Of a DNA stretch of 64,000 nucleotides, positions 63,011 to 64,000 are shown piece by piece. The notes below the pieces were generated by a model. It had not been told where the DNA came from. It ran no database searches and saw nothing but the letters and a program-made list of their open reading frames with translations. How positions within the stretch are numbered: the first letter of the stretch is position 1; each line of letters begins with the position of its first letter. This DNA comes from Ignavibacteria bacterium (GTDB lineage Bacteria > Bacteroidota > Ignavibacteria > Ignavibacteriales > SURF-24): NCBI GenBank assembly GCA_025612245.1, contig JAAXKQ010000006.1, positions 62,001 to 126,000 on the forward strand, written 5' to 3'. The position numbers and the translations under genes are program-made.

Positions 63011-63157
63011 CAAAATCTTATGAAATAAAACGATACTTATTCAGATGCAAGCACTTACTTTGTATAGAATTTTTGATAGTTCCAACAATTGAATCTACCG
63101 TAAATTTTGGTTATTATAGTCAAATGAATTTAGATTATTAACTTTTACGGAAGTAGG

Positions 63158-63991
63158 ATGACTCCAGCAGAATTCTTTGAGTTATTTGAGAAAGAATTAG
63201 ACTCTTATAACAGTGACAGTTCCTATGGTATAAAGGATTATTATAAATTTGCTCAGAAGGGTTTATTATATACGTGGAGAAAGGCATATCTTTTACAGAG
63301 GCTTGAGTATATATATGAGAATATAGTCAAATATAGCCCCTCCCAAGTATGGGATGTGGGCTGCGGGTTCGGTACTTCAAGTCTTTTCCTTGCCATGAAC
63401 GGAATTTCTTCAAAAGGGACTACACTTGAGTGGTACCATAAGATGCTTCCTGAAAGAAAAAAATTCTGGAACCAGTATGGCAATGCCGAACTATTTAATG
63501 TTAATATTGAAAATCTTTTCGAGATTTCAATTCCCAAGGAATCTGCTGACTTCATTTTAGTACAGGATACTCTTCATCACCTTGAACCTATAGATGAAGC
63601 TCTCAGGATCTTTTACGAAACGTTGCGCAAAGGCGGCAAGGTTGTAGTGGTAGATGACAATGGGAACAATATAATGCAGCGGATGAAGCTTTATTTGTAC
63701 CGAAAGAATAACAGGGTAATAGAGTTCTACGATGAAAATCTGAAGAAAAAGATACTTTTTGGGAATGAGAATGTAAGATCTTACTCCCAATGGGCTTCAC
63801 TGTTTCACAAAAGCAGGTTCGAAATCTCGAACGTTCAGTTCATCCGCTTTTTCCCTCCGATAGTAGTTAATAGCAACAACTACAAGTCAATAATGGATGT
63901 CGAGAAGAAGCTTTGGCAAAAATCAGGCTTTCTCAAGGAATATTTTTACTGGGGATTAGATTTTGTTGCCATGAAAAACTCTAATAAGTGA
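63158..63991 (+). CDS. Class I SAM-dependent methyltransferase
   Basis: 277 residues with a Rossmann-type SAM site VWDVGCGFGTSSLFL (about 63-77), an acidic second strand (TTLEWYHKM), DFILVQDTLHHLEPIDEAL (about 129-147) and GGKVVVVDDNGNN (about 158-170). It is divergent from the polysaccharide genes and read on the plus strand, 183 bp away. A role in sugar or lipid methylation in this locus is plausible by position only. It ends 9 bp before the window edge. Confidence 0.88.
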   Translation: MTPAEFFELFEKELDSYNSDSSYGIKDYYKFAQKGLLYTWRKAYLLQRLEYIYENIVKYSPSQVWDVGCGFGTSSLFLAMNGISSKGTTLEWYHKMLPERKKFWNQYGNAELFNVNIENLFEISIPKESADFILVQDTLHHLEPIDEALRIFYETLRKGGKVVVVDDNGNNIMQRMKLYLYRKNNRVIEFYDENLKKKILFGNENVRSYSQWASLFHKSRFEISNVQFIRFFPPIVVNSNNYKSIMDVEKKLWQKSGFLKEYFYWGLDFVAMKNSNK

Positions 63992-64000
63992 AATTTTATA

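Noticed and set aside
1-64000. CRISPR array, rRNA, tRNA genes or insertion sequences
   Set aside because: None seen; no regularly spaced direct repeats, no transposase-like ORF and no tRNA arms outside the tmRNA.

Overview
The window looks like chromosome of an FCB-group bacterium, most likely Ignavibacteria or a close relative in Bacteroidota/Chlorobiota. This is inference from several signals: a GWxTD-domain protein, a PorV-family barrel, a DUF5723-like barrel, a protein with a type IX-like C-terminal sorting domain, a TonB-dependent receptor with a carboxypeptidase-regulatory N-domain, a tmRNA tag ending YNYALAA, a promoter of the TTG-N20-TAnnTTTG type, and an ATP synthase operon that lacks the beta and epsilon genes. 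I see no CRISPR array, no insertion sequence, no rRNA and no tRNA other than the tRNA-like part of tmRNA.

Layout. 1-545 is AT-rich with no gene. 546-1376 holds a helicase-like ATPase ORF that lacks a Walker A, and its first codons overlap the terminator of the tmRNA gene (1398-1751). 1860-6045 (minus) carries cobalamin adenosyltransferase, YgfZ, a lipoprotein and an M20 peptidase. 6320-12691 (plus) carries LptF/LptG, a large lipoprotein and an outer-membrane barrel. After a DUF3467 protein and a TPR lipoprotein (minus), the plus-strand run add-orf111-hutU-serA follows (14755-19082).

19159-30754 (minus) joins three blocks: M23 peptidase-bactofilin-atpZ-atpI-like-atpBEFHAG, then ffh, then rpsP-khpA-rimM-trmD-rplS, ended by a strong terminator, with an MqnA-like gene beyond it. 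A promoter at 30724-30754 fires into the M23 gene. Two stable hairpins lie inside the ATP synthase block (atpE/atpF and atpA/atpG).

30790-44112 is envelope biology: tsaC, a GT9 glycosyltransferase, a lipid A-type acyltransferase, a GWxTD protein, a seven-repeat propeller protein, then a PorV-like barrel, a 1092-residue secreted protein and a TonB-dependent receptor. 44736-51277 is housekeeping (trxA, acyl-CoA dehydrogenase, an enoyl-ACP-reductase-like SDR, dnaE, dut).

51474-63991 is a surface polysaccharide locus: a flippase, several glycosyltransferases, a DegT aminotransferase, an intact polyprenyl-phosphate sugar-1-phosphate transferase (PGT), and a GT2 fused to a PGT-like membrane module that has lost its catalytic core. 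nadC, a thioesterase gene and accA are embedded in it. The GT2-pseudo-PGT fusion beside an intact PGT is the most unusual thing here. The secreted protein/PorV/TonB-receptor set and the hairpin-punctuated ATP synthase operon come next.
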